Below are positions 1-7,638 of a stretch of DNA of 16,166 nt, piece after piece. Position numbers and translations under genes: made by a program. The stretch covers positions 1 to 16,166 of the forward strand of contig JAFDJC010000033.1 in assembly GCA_019307665.1 (NCBI GenBank), written 5' to 3'. The first letter of the stretch is position 1, and each line of letters opens with the position of its first letter. The notes under the pieces are model-generated. The model was given only the letters and a program-made list of their open reading frames with translations, did no database searches and was not told the origin of the DNA. This DNA comes from Deltaproteobacteria bacterium. GTDB taxonomy: Bacteria > Desulfobacterota > Desulfobacteria > Desulfobacterales > SURF-7.

Positions 1-55
1 AAAACCAGTTACAAGGGATTTTTAACTTACCGGAATTAAAATATTTTATAAAAAA

Positions 56-3000
56 ATGAAATTTATTGCAGACTTTCATGTTCATTCGAAATTTTCGAGA
101 GCGACAGCGAAAAATTTAGATTTTGAAAATCTTTACATTGCTGCACAACTTAAGGGAATTAATGTTGTGGGAACCGGTGATTTTACACATCCTGGCTGGT
201 TTTCCGAAATCAAGGAGAAACTGGTTCCGGCAGAACCAGGATTGTTTAAATTAAAGGATACCATAGCCAAAGAATGTGATAAAAAGGTTCACAGATCCTG
301 CCGTGGGAATGTAAGATTTATTCTTGTATCAGAAATCAGCAATATCTATAAAAAAAACGATAAAACCAGAAAAAACCACAATCTTATATTTTTGCCTGAT
401 TTAGAAAAAGCAGCGCATTTCAACGCAAAACTAGATTCAATAGGAAACATTAACTCAGACGGCAGGCCGATATTGGGGCTTGATGCGAAAAACCTTCTTG
501 AAATTACATTGGAAACAACGGATCAGGGATTTTTAATTCCAGCGCATATCTGGACACCATGGTTTTCTTTGCTTGGATCAAAATCAGGCTTTAACTCCGT
601 AAAAGAGTGCTTTGAAGATTTAACACCGTATATTTTTGCTGTTGAAACCGGACTTTCTTCAGATCCGGCCATGAATTGGAGGATATCGGACCTTGATGGA
701 TATACCCTGATATCAAACTCTGATGCTCATTCACCCATGAAGCTGGGTAGAGAAGCGAATCTTTTTGATACTAAACTCAATTATCAGTCAATAAAAAAAG
801 CAATGGAAACGGGACACCCCGATCGTTTTCTGGGTACCATTGAGTTTTATCCAGAGGAAGGAAAATATCATCTGGACGGACATAGGAATTGCGGCAAGCG
901 TCTTCATCCAAAAGAGTCTGTTTTATGCAACAACATCTGTTCTGTTTGTGGAAAAAAGGTTACACTTGGGGTTTTGTACAGGGTTGAAGAGTTGGCAGAC
1001 AGGAAAGAAGGTGAAAAACCGGAAAAGACTCATCCCTATAAAAGCATTGTGCCGCTTGCAGACATAATATCCGAGATTGTAAAAACCGGTCCATCTTCAA
1101 AAAAGGTTTCAACCTATTATCACAAAGCTCTTGAAAAACTTGGACCGGAATTTGATATTCTTAACAACGTAACAATAGATGAAATTAACCATTCAGGGAT
1201 GCCGCTCCTTGGTGAAGCTATAAGAAGGGTAAGAAACAAGGAAATGGACATTTTTCCAGGATTTGACGGGGAGTTTGGAAAAATAAAACTTTTCAAGGAA
1301 AACGAGCAGGAAGAGCTACTTGGACAGAAGAGTCTTTTTATGACAGAAAGACACCCAGAGAAAAAAACATCTGTAAAAAATCAGCCGGTAAACAAAAAAA
1401 CATTTAAAAAAGCCAAACCTGAAAAAAAAACAAGCGACAGAAAAAGAATAGAAACAACGCATCTTAACGCTTTACAAAAAAAGGCGGTTGAACATAACAG
1501 CACACCCCTGCTCATTATTGCAGGCCCGGGAACGGGAAAAACACTGACCATTACCCATAAGATTGCCTATATTATCAACAATAAAAATGTATCGCCACAA
1601 AACATCATCGCTGTTACTTTTACCAAGAAGGCAGCCCTGGAAATGAAAGAACGTTTGAGACGCCTTCTTAAAGGACAAAAAGAACTTCCCCAAAAAGAAC
1701 TCCCAATGGTGGCGACATTTCATTCTTTATGTTTTTCAATTCTTAAGAATCTAAAAAACAAAGCAAAGTACAGTATAATAGATGAGTTGGACAGAAAATA
1801 TATGGTTTCGGAAGCAATAAAAATAATTGAAGATAAAAGAGGGCCTGTTTCCATACCATCGAAGTCTTTTTTAGAAATGATTGTATCTTCAAAACAGAAG
1901 ATACTTGAACCGTCAGATAACCTTGAAGTAATTGCTTCAAAACACAACTGTCCGCATGACTTACTAAAGGCGATATACGGGGCGTATCAGGGTCTTTTGT
2001 CCATGCAGGGCCTGTATGATTACGAAGATCTTATTTTTAAGGTTGTCAAACTTCTGGAAACAGGAAAAAACATCAGGAAAAAATATCAGGAGTTTTACAA
2101 ATATATTTTTATTGATGAATATCAAGACCTTAACCATGGTCAATACAGGATTGTCAAGGCGCTTGCTTCCGAAGATCAAAACCTGTTTGTCATAGGAGAC
2201 CCTGACCAGTCAATATACGGCTTCAGAGGATCAGAAGTTGAGTATTTTAAAAAATTTATTGAAGATTACTCTAATGCTGAAGTAATTCATCTTAAAAAAA
2301 ACTATCGCTCTACCGAAACAATACTTGAAGCCTCCTATCAAATTATAAATGATCAACATGTTAATTTTTCCGGTTCAAGGATTTATTCAGAAATAGAAGG
2401 GGATAAACAAATCAGTATTTTTGAGGTTGATAGCGAAAGATCCGAAGCCGTAGTAATTGGAAAAAAAATTGAAGAAATGATTGGTGGAACCGGATTTCAC
2501 TACTATGACTTTGGAAAGGCGGAAAAGGCCGACTCAAAGCAGGAAAACCTTTCTTTTTCAGATTTTGCAGTACTCACAAGAACGCATTCACAGAGCAGGG
2601 TTTTTGCTGATGTCTTTAAAAAGGCCGGCATTCCTTTTCAGGCAGTGAGCCGTGAAGACATGCTTTACAGAAAGGGTCTTCCGGAGCTCCTTTCTTTTTT
2701 AAAAATAATAGAACATGTCGGGTCGTATGCCGACTTTGAAAGAATAATACTTTTTTCAGGAATAGGAATTGGAAAAAAGACCTTTGCTTTGCTGAAAAAA
2801 TGGTGTTTCCAGAACCACCTTGCCCTGAACGAGTCTCTTTTAAAAATAAGGCGTTTTCCCGTAAAAGGAATGAGCCGTATACAACAGCTTAAACTGGATG
2901 AGTTTTTAAAAACCCTTTCAAGCCTTGAGGACAGATGCAGGAATAAGCCTTCCGGAGAAAAGCTCCAGGTTATAAGAAGCTCAATCAGCAAGATAAATAC

Positions 3001-3472
3001 AGCTATTCAAAAAGATGAGCAGACAGAGGAGGCGTTCAGAAACTTTGTTGCAATATCCGACAAACACCGAAAAACCACAGAGTTTTTAGAGGAAAATTCT
3101 CTTTGGTCAGATACGGATATGTATAATCACAATGCAGAAAAAGTATCGCTAATGACAATGCACGCATCAAAAGGCCTTGAGTTTACAGTTGTTTTTATTG
3201 CCGGATGTGAAAAGGGTTTTGTTCCTTATGAAAGAGAAGACAGCAAAAAGACAGACTTTGAAGAAGAAAGGCGGCTCTTTTTTGTTGCAATGACACGGGC
3301 TAAAAAAAACTTATTCCTTACACATGCAAAAAACCGAAGGGTTTTTGGAAAAAGACTAAAAAGGGAAACGTCGCCGTTTATAAAGGATATTGATGCTATT
3401 TTAAAAACAGATGAAACGCTTTTACAAAAAAAATATTCAAAGACAAAACAGATACAGCTTGAACTGTTTTAA
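56..3472 (+). CDS. EndoQ-like PHP nuclease fused to UvrD/Rep-type DNA helicase
   Basis: A two-enzyme fusion of 1138 aa. Residues 1 to about 425 resemble endonuclease Q: PHP metal-site motifs DFHVHS (H8, H10), GTGDFTHP (39-46), PAH (H164) and SNSDAH (D223, H225), then a four-cysteine zinc site (C279, C291, C295, C298). EndoQ enzymes nick DNA 5' of deaminated bases (uracil, hypoxanthine, xanthine) and abasic sites. A lysine-rich linker (about 430-468) leads into an SF1A helicase: Q motif near 470-474, Walker A GPGTGKT (490-496), Walker B IDEYQD (686-691), motif III GDPDQSIYG (from 714), HASKGLEF near 1040, and VAMTRA (1077-1082). QKSLF (424-428) and the C-terminal QLELF (1134-1138) resemble beta-clamp-binding pentapeptides. 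All core motifs are intact, so both activities are probably functional; the coupling of incision to unwinding is inferred. The ATG at 56 places the PHP motif at residue 6 as expected, although the ribosome site is weak. The promoter lies outside the window. Two genes follow closely on the same strand. Confidence 0.88.
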   Translation: MKFIADFHVHSKFSRATAKNLDFENLYIAAQLKGINVVGTGDFTHPGWFSEIKEKLVPAEPGLFKLKDTIAKECDKKVHRSCRGNVRFILVSEISNIYKKNDKTRKNHNLIFLPDLEKAAHFNAKLDSIGNINSDGRPILGLDAKNLLEITLETTDQGFLIPAHIWTPWFSLLGSKSGFNSVKECFEDLTPYIFAVETGLSSDPAMNWRISDLDGYTLISNSDAHSPMKLGREANLFDTKLNYQSIKKAMETGHPDRFLGTIEFYPEEGKYHLDGHRNCGKRLHPKESVLCNNICSVCGKKVTLGVLYRVEELADRKEGEKPEKTHPYKSIVPLADIISEIVKTGPSSKKVSTYYHKALEKLGPEFDILNNVTIDEINHSGMPLLGEAIRRVRNKEMDIFPGFDGEFGKIKLFKENEQEELLGQKSLFMTERHPEKKTSVKNQPVNKKTFKKAKPEKKTSDRKRIETTHLNALQKKAVEHNSTPLLIIAGPGTGKTLTITHKIAYIINNKNVSPQNIIAVTFTKKAALEMKERLRRLLKGQKELPQKELPMVATFHSLCFSILKNLKNKAKYSIIDELDRKYMVSEAIKIIEDKRGPVSIPSKSFLEMIVSSKQKILEPSDNLEVIASKHNCPHDLLKAIYGAYQGLLSMQGLYDYEDLIFKVVKLLETGKNIRKKYQEFYKYIFIDEYQDLNHGQYRIVKALASEDQNLFVIGDPDQSIYGFRGSEVEYFKKFIEDYSNAEVIHLKKNYRSTETILEASYQIINDQHVNFSGSRIYSEIEGDKQISIFEVDSERSEAVVIGKKIEEMIGGTGFHYYDFGKAEKADSKQENLSFSDFAVLTRTHSQSRVFADVFKKAGIPFQAVSREDMLYRKGLPELLSFLKIIEHVGSYADFERIILFSGIGIGKKTFALLKKWCFQNHLALNESLLKIRRFPVKGMSRIQQLKLDEFLKTLSSLEDRCRNKPSGEKLQVIRSSISKINTAIQKDEQTEEAFRNFVAISDKHRKTTEFLEENSLWSDTDMYNHNAEKVSLMTMHASKGLEFTVVFIAGCEKGFVPYEREDSKKTDFEEERRLFFVAMTRAKKNLFLTHAKNRRVFGKRLKRETSPFIKDIDAILKTDETLLQKKYSKTKQIQLELF

Positions 3473-3485
3473 ATATTAAAGCCAT

Positions 3486-4076
3486 ATGGATCGTTATATA
3501 AAAGTTTTATTTTTCACCCTTGTTTTCCTGTTTTTTACCGGCCTCCCACTGAGAGCAGACATATATAAATTCATTGACAGCAACGGGGTTCTCCATTTTA
3601 CAAATATTCCGATATCATCAGGTTATCAACTGTATATCAAAGATAAACCTGGAATATCCATTGACTCATATTCGGATGATATGTTTGATCATTATATTTC
3701 AGAGGCGTCAAGGCTCTATGGAATAGATTTTTTTTTAATAAAGGCGCTGATAAAGGTTGAGTCTGATTTTAACCCAAAAGCGGTTTCAAGGAAAGGCGCA
3801 AAAGGACTAATGCAGATTATGCCGTTTAACTTTGAACATTTAAGCATTAGAGACCCGTTTAACCCCAAAGAAAACATAATGGGCGGTGCAAAATATTTAA
3901 AACGGCTTCTTCTGCAATATAAAGGAAGGCTTCCTTTGGCACTTGCGGCATATAATGCCGGCCCAAAAGCGGTTGACAAGTATAAACGCATTCCGCCTTA
4001 TAGGGAAACGGAAAACTATGTAAAAAAAGTCATGAAATATTATAATGTATTAAAAACCGACACGAGAGGATTATAA
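3486..4076 (+). CDS. Secreted lytic transglycosylase, DUF4124 plus SLT domain
   Basis: A 196-aa protein predicted to cleave the glycan strands of peptidoglycan in the periplasm. Residues 1-24 form a signal peptide (positive start, hydrophobic run 7-20, cut probably after LRA). Residues 25 to about 50 match the short DUF4124 module (DIYKFIDSNGVLHFTN), common at the N-terminus of envelope proteins. The rest is an SLT Slt70-type domain: catalytic Glu92 in KVESDFNP, the SRKGAKGLMQIMP block (101-113), AAYNAGP (154-160) and ETENYVKKV (174-182). All are intact, so an active enzyme is expected. It starts 13 bp after the helicase fusion stop with only a weak ribosome site, and its stop overlaps the next start by one base (TAATG), so the three genes are probably cotranscribed. 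Nothing visible links it to DNA repair; the grouping may be accidental. Confidence 0.9.
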   Translation: MDRYIKVLFFTLVFLFFTGLPLRADIYKFIDSNGVLHFTNIPISSGYQLYIKDKPGISIDSYSDDMFDHYISEASRLYGIDFFLIKALIKVESDFNPKAVSRKGAKGLMQIMPFNFEHLSIRDPFNPKENIMGGAKYLKRLLLQYKGRLPLALAAYNAGPKAVDKYKRIPPYRETENYVKKVMKYYNVLKTDTRGL

Positions 4077-4972
4077 TGAGGATCGTCACAAGGGCTGACT
4101 TTGACGGCGTGGTCTGCGCAGTTATACTTTTTGAAGCGCTTGAAATAAAACAACCGGTTAAGTGGGTTGAACCGTCTGAGATACAGAAAGGCCAGGCAAA
4201 TATCCGGGAGGGTGATATACTGGCAAACCTGCCGTATAATAAAAACTGTTCCATGTGGTTTGATCATCATTATTCAAACCGGATAGACCATTCATTTGAA
4301 GGAGCTTTTGAAATAGCGCCGTCTGCAGCGGGAGTGGTTTATAATTATTATAAACACAGGTTGAATCAAGACTACAGTGAATTGATAAGAGAAACAGACC
4401 GGATCGATTCTGCAGACCTTAATATGGGTGAAGTCATGTTTCCTGAAAAGAACCCTTATGTTCTCCTTTCAATGACAATTACCGGCAACAGGAAAGAAGA
4501 TGAACCTTACTGGAACAGGATAATAGACTTATTAAGAAAAAAAGATATCAACGATGTAATAAAAGACCCGGAAGTAAAAACCCGGTGCGGCGGAGTGGCT
4601 AAAGAAAATAAAGAATATAAGGGACATCTTTTAAAACATACCACGATGAAAAAACATGTTGCGATTACAGATTTCCGGTCCTTTAAAAAGACCCCTGTCG
4701 GCAACCGCTTTCTTGTGTATTCACTTTTTTCTGAATCTGTTGTAAATGTTAAAATCCGTTATGATAATGATGACAGGGAAAAGGTTATTGTCAGCGTTGG
4801 GCATAGTATTTTTAACAGAAACTGCAATGTAAATGTCGGTAAAATGCTTTCAAATTTTGAGGGCGGAGGTCATAGAGGAGCAGGCGCCTGTAACTTTCAT
4901 GTGAACAAGGCTGACGAATATATTCTTAAAATAATAGATATTCTTATAAAGAACAGAGAAAATAGTTCATAG
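4076..4972 (+). CDS. DHH-family phosphoesterase (exopolyphosphatase/NrnA-like)
   Basis: A 298-aa member of the DHH/DHHA1 phosphoesterases, metal-dependent hydrolases acting on short oligonucleotides, cyclic dinucleotides, polyphosphate or single-stranded DNA depending on subfamily. Motif I is RADFDG (D8, D10), an aspartate at 47 fits motif II, motif III is FDHH (62-65), ETD (D108) fits motif IV, and the DHHA1 substrate-binding glycine motif GGGHRGAGAC lies at 263-272. The length suits a compact NrnA/exopolyphosphatase-like enzyme without RecJ accessory domains. The start codon overlaps the upstream stop (TAATG), implying translational coupling to the transglycosylase gene. Such genes are often labelled exopolyphosphatase, but the substrate cannot be deduced from sequence. 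Its place in an operon with a nuclease-helicase makes an oligonucleotide substrate plausible; this is inference only. Confidence 0.85.
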   Translation: MRIVTRADFDGVVCAVILFEALEIKQPVKWVEPSEIQKGQANIREGDILANLPYNKNCSMWFDHHYSNRIDHSFEGAFEIAPSAAGVVYNYYKHRLNQDYSELIRETDRIDSADLNMGEVMFPEKNPYVLLSMTITGNRKEDEPYWNRIIDLLRKKDINDVIKDPEVKTRCGGVAKENKEYKGHLLKHTTMKKHVAITDFRSFKKTPVGNRFLVYSLFSESVVNVKIRYDNDDREKVIVSVGHSIFNRNCNVNVGKMLSNFEGGGHRGAGACNFHVNKADEYILKIIDILIKNRENSS

Positions 4973-5079
4973 GGTGCAGTTGTCAGGGTGCAGAAAAATC
5001 ATATTTAATTCTTACTCATGCCCAGACTACTTGTTGTTTCGGTGCAAAGCACAAAAAGCTTCCTGCCCCCTGCCCCCTG
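4971..5079. repeat. Short GC-rich repeats forming an imperfect inverted repeat between convergent genes
   Basis: AGGGTGCAG occurs at 4971-4979 and again at 4985-4993. On the far side, two tandem TGCCCCC heptamers lie at 5064-5077, followed by TG. CAGGGTGCAG and CTGCCCCCTG are reverse complements except for one position, so the two ends could pair across about 70 bases. The first copy overlaps the stop codon of the DHH gene. The composition differs from the AT-rich surroundings. This resembles the short tandem GC-rich repeats scattered in some bacterial genomes; a terminator role for the convergent genes is possible but no T-run follows. No ORF here looks real. Confidence 0.6.
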
Positions 5080-5090
5080 TAAACTATCAC

Positions 5091-6152
5091 TTAAACCTTT
5101 TCGATCCAGCCTTCCGGGGCCTCTTTTTTGCCATACTGGATATCTGATAAGGCAGCAAAGAACCGGTTTGATATTTGGCCAACCTCTCCGCTGCCAATAG
5201 TGATGATATCTTCACCATACTTGATAACGCCTACTGGAGAAACAACAGCAGCGGTACCGGTTCCAAAAACTTCTTTGAGAGTGCCGTTTTTGTGCGCATC
5301 AAAGACTTCGTTAATGCTGATCTTTCTTTCGGTTGTTTTTATGCCCCACTCTTTTGCCAGCGCAATAACAGAATCTCTTGTAATCCCCGGGAGAATGCTG
5401 CCGCTCAGCATTGGAGTGACCAGTTCGTCGCCAATAACAAAAAATATATTCATTGAGCCGACTTCTTCAACATATTTTTGTTCAACACCATCAAGCCAGA
5501 GAACCTGGGAATATCCAGCCTTTTGGGCTTTATCACCGGCCAAAAGGCTTGCCGCATAATTTCCAGCTGTTTTTACATGGCCGACGCCGCCGCGCACGGC
5601 TCGAACATGGTCTTTTGTAACCCATATTTTAACCGGGTTAAAACCTTCTTTATAATATGCTCCTACCGGAGACAGAATAATAAAAAACCTGTATGTATGG
5701 GATGCCCTAACCCCAATAAACGGATCTGTTGCTATTATCGTGGGCCTTATATAAAGTGATGTGCCCATGGTTTTGGGAACCCATTCCTTTTCTATTTCCA
5801 GAAGTTTTTTTAAAGCATTAAGCGCAAAATCCTCATCAAATTCAGGAATACACATTATTCGGGCAGAACGATTAAAGCGCTTAAAGTTTTCTTTTGGCCT
5901 GAAAAGCTGAATGTTTCCGGTATCAGTATAGTATGCTTTTAGCCCCTCAAATATGGCCTGGCCGTAATGAAGCACCATTGTAGAAGGGTCCATGTCTATA
6001 CTGGTGTAAGGTTCAATTCGCGGATTGTGCCATCCCTTTTCAGAGTTATAGTCCATATTGAACATATGATCCGTAAACAGGGTTCCAAAAGTAAGATCCG
6101 AATCTTCGGGGCGACTTTTTAAGGTTTCCGCCCTTGAAATAGTTAACTCCAT
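5091..6152 (-). CDS. ilvE: Branched-chain amino acid aminotransferase
   Basis: A 353-aa fold-type IV PLP aminotransferase that interconverts leucine, isoleucine and valine with their 2-oxo acids, using 2-oxoglutarate/glutamate. It matches the longer eukaryote-like BCAT group (about 350-360 aa) rather than the roughly 310-aa E. coli type. LHYGQAIFEGLKAY lies near 61-74, the PLP lysine K194 is in GHVKTAGNYAASL, EVGSMNIFFV is at 230-239, GSILPGITRDSV at 251-262, and the phosphate-binding GTGTAAVVSPV at 297-307. The ATG at 6152 has a GGAGG ribosome site just upstream. It lies 19 bp downstream of the PPC-domain gene on the same strand, so both are probably read from one promoter. No other branched-chain biosynthesis gene is in view. 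Cytoplasmic and complete. Confidence 0.95.
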   Translation of the reverse strand: MELTISRAETLKSRPEDSDLTFGTLFTDHMFNMDYNSEKGWHNPRIEPYTSIDMDPSTMVLHYGQAIFEGLKAYYTDTGNIQLFRPKENFKRFNRSARIMCIPEFDEDFALNALKKLLEIEKEWVPKTMGTSLYIRPTIIATDPFIGVRASHTYRFFIILSPVGAYYKEGFNPVKIWVTKDHVRAVRGGVGHVKTAGNYAASLLAGDKAQKAGYSQVLWLDGVEQKYVEEVGSMNIFFVIGDELVTPMLSGSILPGITRDSVIALAKEWGIKTTERKISINEVFDAHKNGTLKEVFGTGTAAVVSPVGVIKYGEDIITIGSGEVGQISNRFFAALSDIQYGKKEAPEGWIEKV

Positions 6153-6171
6153 AGGGTCCTCCGTATATTAA

Positions 6172-6606
6172 TTATTTTTCATTACTCCAAAGCATAAGGC
6201 CGGTTTCACGGTCATATTTCCTGGAAAAAGGTTTTCCTTTTAACTCCCGAATATCGAACTCTCCTGCAAAAACAGGTGTTTTTGAAAACAGGTGCCCGCT
6301 AACTGTTTTTCCCTGCTCATCAGAAAGGACAGCATGTGCGTGGATAAATGGTTTTCCATCTTTTAGAGATATATTTCCTGTGCATGATGCAATTTCAAGA
6401 GGCGAGTTTTCTTGAAACGAAATATAAGCCTGCTTTTTTTGGTTATAACAGCCTAAAGTTACGGATAAAACAGCTCCGATAACCGAAAACACAGCCATTT
6501 CAATCTTGTTTTCAGCACAGATGTCTTCTAATGAAGAGATCAGATCCTTACCATGATCGAAACGGCCCACAAACCGTCTTCCCGCATTGTATTCCCTGTA
6601 CAGCAT
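6172..6606 (-). CDS. PPC (DUF296) domain protein
   Basis: From the ATG at 6606 this is a 144-aa protein filling the PPC/DUF296 fold. Support comes from the family-like start (YREYNAGRRFVGRFDHGKDL), a central FSVIGAVLSVTLGCY segment, and the signature PFIHAHAVLSDEQGKTVSGH followed by a hydrophobic strand and EFDIREL. Bacterial PPC proteins form trimers of unknown function; in plants the domain accompanies AT-hook DNA-binding proteins. The frame also stays open upstream to a GTG at 6684, which would add a 26-aa hydrophobic segment. I prefer 6606 because family members begin here and because a good promoter (TTGATT/TATACT) lies inside that extension. No strong ribosome site precedes either start. 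It is followed 19 bp later by ilvE. The biochemical role is unknown. Confidence 0.78.
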   Translation of the reverse strand: MLYREYNAGRRFVGRFDHGKDLISSLEDICAENKIEMAVFSVIGAVLSVTLGCYNQKKQAYISFQENSPLEIASCTGNISLKDGKPFIHAHAVLSDEQGKTVSGHLFSKTPVFAGEFDIRELKGKPFSRKYDRETGLMLWSNEK

Positions 6607-6652
6607 TCTATCGTTTCTTTTATAATTTTTATAAGTTATAAACAGCAAAAAG

Positions 6653-6680
6653 AGTATAAATATTTTTATTATTAAATCAA
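6653..6680 (-). promoter_or_regulatory. Probable sigma-70 promoter for the PPC-ilvE pair
   Basis: On the minus strand TTGATT (6680-6675) is followed by a 16-bp AT-rich spacer and TATACT (6658-6653). Transcription would begin near 6646, giving about 40 nt of leader before the ATG at 6606. Its position inside the longer possible ORF argues against the GTG start at 6684. Confidence 0.5.
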
Positions 6681-6707
6681 GCACAAAAGTTATTTAAAAG
6701 GAAACAA

Positions 6708-6736
6708 TTGACATTGGATCGATGCTCTTATATTAA
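6708..6736 (+). promoter_or_regulatory. Sigma-70 promoter for the cysteine-cluster protein
   Basis: TTGACA (6708-6713), a 17-bp spacer and TATTAA (6731-6736) make a near-consensus promoter. Transcription would start near 6743, leaving about 44 nt before the ATG at 6787, with the ribosome site AAGGAG at 6772-6777. It is back-to-back with the PPC-ilvE promoter. Confidence 0.6.
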
Positions 6737-6786
6737 ATCCGATTTTTAATGACTTTAAAAAGGAAGTTTATAAGGAGAACAATATA

Positions 6787-7593
6787 ATGGATTTACCTGG
6801 AAATAACGAGGCGGGCATCGAACCTGTAAAATTAGGTCCTGACAACAGGTTTAAATTCGAGTGTCATAAAGGTGTAAAGTGTTTTACAAAATGCTGCAGA
6901 GGTATCAACATTATGCTGACGCCCTATGATATTGTCAGGCTCAAGAACCGCCTAAAGCTATCGTCAACAGAATTTTTGGCTATCTATACTGTTCCGGAGC
7001 TTCTTGAAAAAACGGATTTGCCGGTAGTCACCTTAAAACTGATGGATGATGATGAAAAATCATGCCCTTTTGTTCGGGATGACGGATGTATTATTTATGA
7101 GGACCGGCCGACCTCTTGCCGTTATTATCCATTAGGAGTTGCTTCTTTGAGTCACAAAGAGGGGATTGATGATGAGTTCTACTTTTTTGTCAATGAGCCG
7201 CACTGTCTCGGCTTTGAAGAGAAAAAAGAGTGGGCCGTCTCCGAGTGGCGAAAAGATCAGGGCGTGGACGTACAGGATGAAATCAACTCGGAGTGGACCG
7301 ATTTGTTGGTTAGAAAAAGATCTTTTCCTCCCAATGTCAAACTGACAGAAAAAACAAAAAAGATGTTTTTCACGGCAAGCTATGACATCGACCAGTTTAA
7401 AAAATTTATTTTTGAGAGTTCGTTTCTGACGCTGTATGATATTAAGCAAGATGAGATTGAAAAAATAAAGAATGATGAACCAGCTCTTCTTGATTTTGGG
7501 TTCAGGTGGTTAAAGTTCTTGCTGTATAAAATAGGCGATTTTAAATTAAACGAGGAGACTGCTGCCTCTCGAGCCAAAAAGACGGAAAAATAA
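6787..7593 (+). CDS. YkgJ-type cysteine-cluster protein
   Basis: A 268-aa protein of the YkgJ/CxxCxxCC group (UPF0153), thought to bind zinc or an iron-sulfur cluster. The N-terminal half carries the cysteines: C26, C32, C36 and C37 in the CHKGVKCFTKCC block, then C93, C101 and C111 (CPFVRDDGC and DRPTSCRYYPLG), with C140 in PHCLGF as a probable eighth ligand. That pattern is typical of the family; the function is unknown, though some members are suggested to be metal chelators or reductase-like maturation proteins. The C-terminal half is charged and helical with no recognised domain. The start is fixed by AAGGAG nine bases upstream, and the gene has its own near-consensus promoter. It is transcribed alone, converging on the dihydrodipicolinate-synthase-like gene 45 bp away. 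Confidence 0.85.
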   Translation: MDLPGNNEAGIEPVKLGPDNRFKFECHKGVKCFTKCCRGINIMLTPYDIVRLKNRLKLSSTEFLAIYTVPELLEKTDLPVVTLKLMDDDEKSCPFVRDDGCIIYEDRPTSCRYYPLGVASLSHKEGIDDEFYFFVNEPHCLGFEEKKEWAVSEWRKDQGVDVQDEINSEWTDLLVRKRSFPPNVKLTEKTKKMFFTASYDIDQFKKFIFESSFLTLYDIKQDEIEKIKNDEPALLDFGFRWLKFLLYKIGDFKLNEETAASRAKKTEK

Positions 7594-7638
7594 AACTTGT
7601 CGCCCCTTAAAGGAGGCATAGGAGTTGCCGGTCAGAGC

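Noticed and set aside
2665..2991. Minus-strand open frame of 108 codons inside the helicase fusion
   Set aside because: It lies opposite strongly supported helicase coding sequence, has no recognisable domain, and is a composition shadow.
5128..5759. Plus-strand open frames opposite ilvE
   Set aside because: They are antisense to a complete aminotransferase, with no independent support.
7594..7638. Terminator between the cysteine-cluster gene and the DapA-like gene
   Set aside because: No stable hairpin with a T-run could be found on either strand.
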